A stretch of DNA of 40,872 bases. It comes from an uncultured Clostridia bacterium (GTDB taxonomy: Bacteria > Bacillota_A > Clostridia > Oscillospirales > Oscillospiraceae). The notes beneath the pieces are model-generated. The model was not told the origin of the DNA. It saw nothing but the letters and a program-made list of their open reading frames with translations, and did no database searches. The translations under genes and the position numbers were made by a program. Of this stretch, positions 40,851-40,872 are shown in pieces; the first letter of the stretch is position 1; each line of letters opens with the position of its first letter. Location: assembly GCA_947167435.1 (NCBI GenBank), contig CAMVIC010000001.1, positions 1 through 40,872 on the forward strand, read 5' to 3'.

Positions 40851-40872
40851 CACATGCGGGCATAGCCCTTTG

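Noticed and set aside
40563..40853. A 96-codon minus-strand ORF at the right edge
   Set aside because: Its start lies inside the GC hairpin of a plus-strand terminator, no ribosome site precedes it, and the translation shows no recognisable domain.

Overview
The window looks like one end of a metagenome contig from a strictly anaerobic, moderately GC-rich gut Firmicute. I would guess the Oscillospiraceae/Ruminococcaceae group, from the radical-SAM sulfatase maturase, ECF-type vitamin uptake, strong Shine-Dalgarno sites and codon use; no marker gene fixes the taxon. The first 51 bases are Illumina adapter and index, not genome.

Layout. 1-1845: adapter, a nested inverted-repeat element, a nucleotidyltransferase whose ribosome site sits in a small hairpin, a 45-residue ORF and an XRE regulator. 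1918-2963: a very compact tRNA array, mostly with 3-base spacers. It includes a damaged Glu(CTC) copy, a Leu(AAG) gene, a Tyr gene with C33, and a 124-bp repeat inserted behind a tRNA CCA end. 3079-15473 (minus): a 12-gene catabolic operon. 15474-15988: a divergent control region holding a 346-bp element with 15-bp terminal inverted repeats. 15989-26308 (plus): AraC regulator, lactonase, phosphoesterase, an unrecognised His-rich protein, a sugar ABC transporter, a cytoplasmic sulfatase and a second FAD oxidoreductase. 26444-30464: a third FAD oxidoreductase and LacI regulator, divergent from a KDG/sialate-type aldolase. 30549-33401: threonine aldolase, a truncated MocR regulator and an ECF S component. 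33465-37191: ketopantoate reductase and two CNNM/CorC-type proteins. 37439-40463 (minus): a small operon with two double-glycine-leader proteins, two lipoproteins and a LURP-one-related protein.

How it may work together. The central 27 kb reads as one carbohydrate regulon. A sulfated amino-sugar saccharide would enter through the ABC transporter. It would be desulfated in the cytosol by a Cys-type sulfatase activated by the anSME, and a TSUP carrier could export sulfite/sulfate. The remaining enzymes match step by step an oxidative, non-phosphorylating amino-sugar route: dehydrogenase, lactonase, N-acyl-D-amino-acid-type deacylase acting on an N-acetylhexosaminate, PLP ammonia-lyase with RidA, then a KDG-type aldolase giving pyruvate. 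Three FAD oxidoreductases of one family, a Gfo/Idh/MocA enzyme, an MDR enzyme, a NahK-like kinase and a novel His-rich protein suggest extra, possibly undescribed, redox-based glycoside chemistry. This pathway is inferred from gene families and gene order, not shown.
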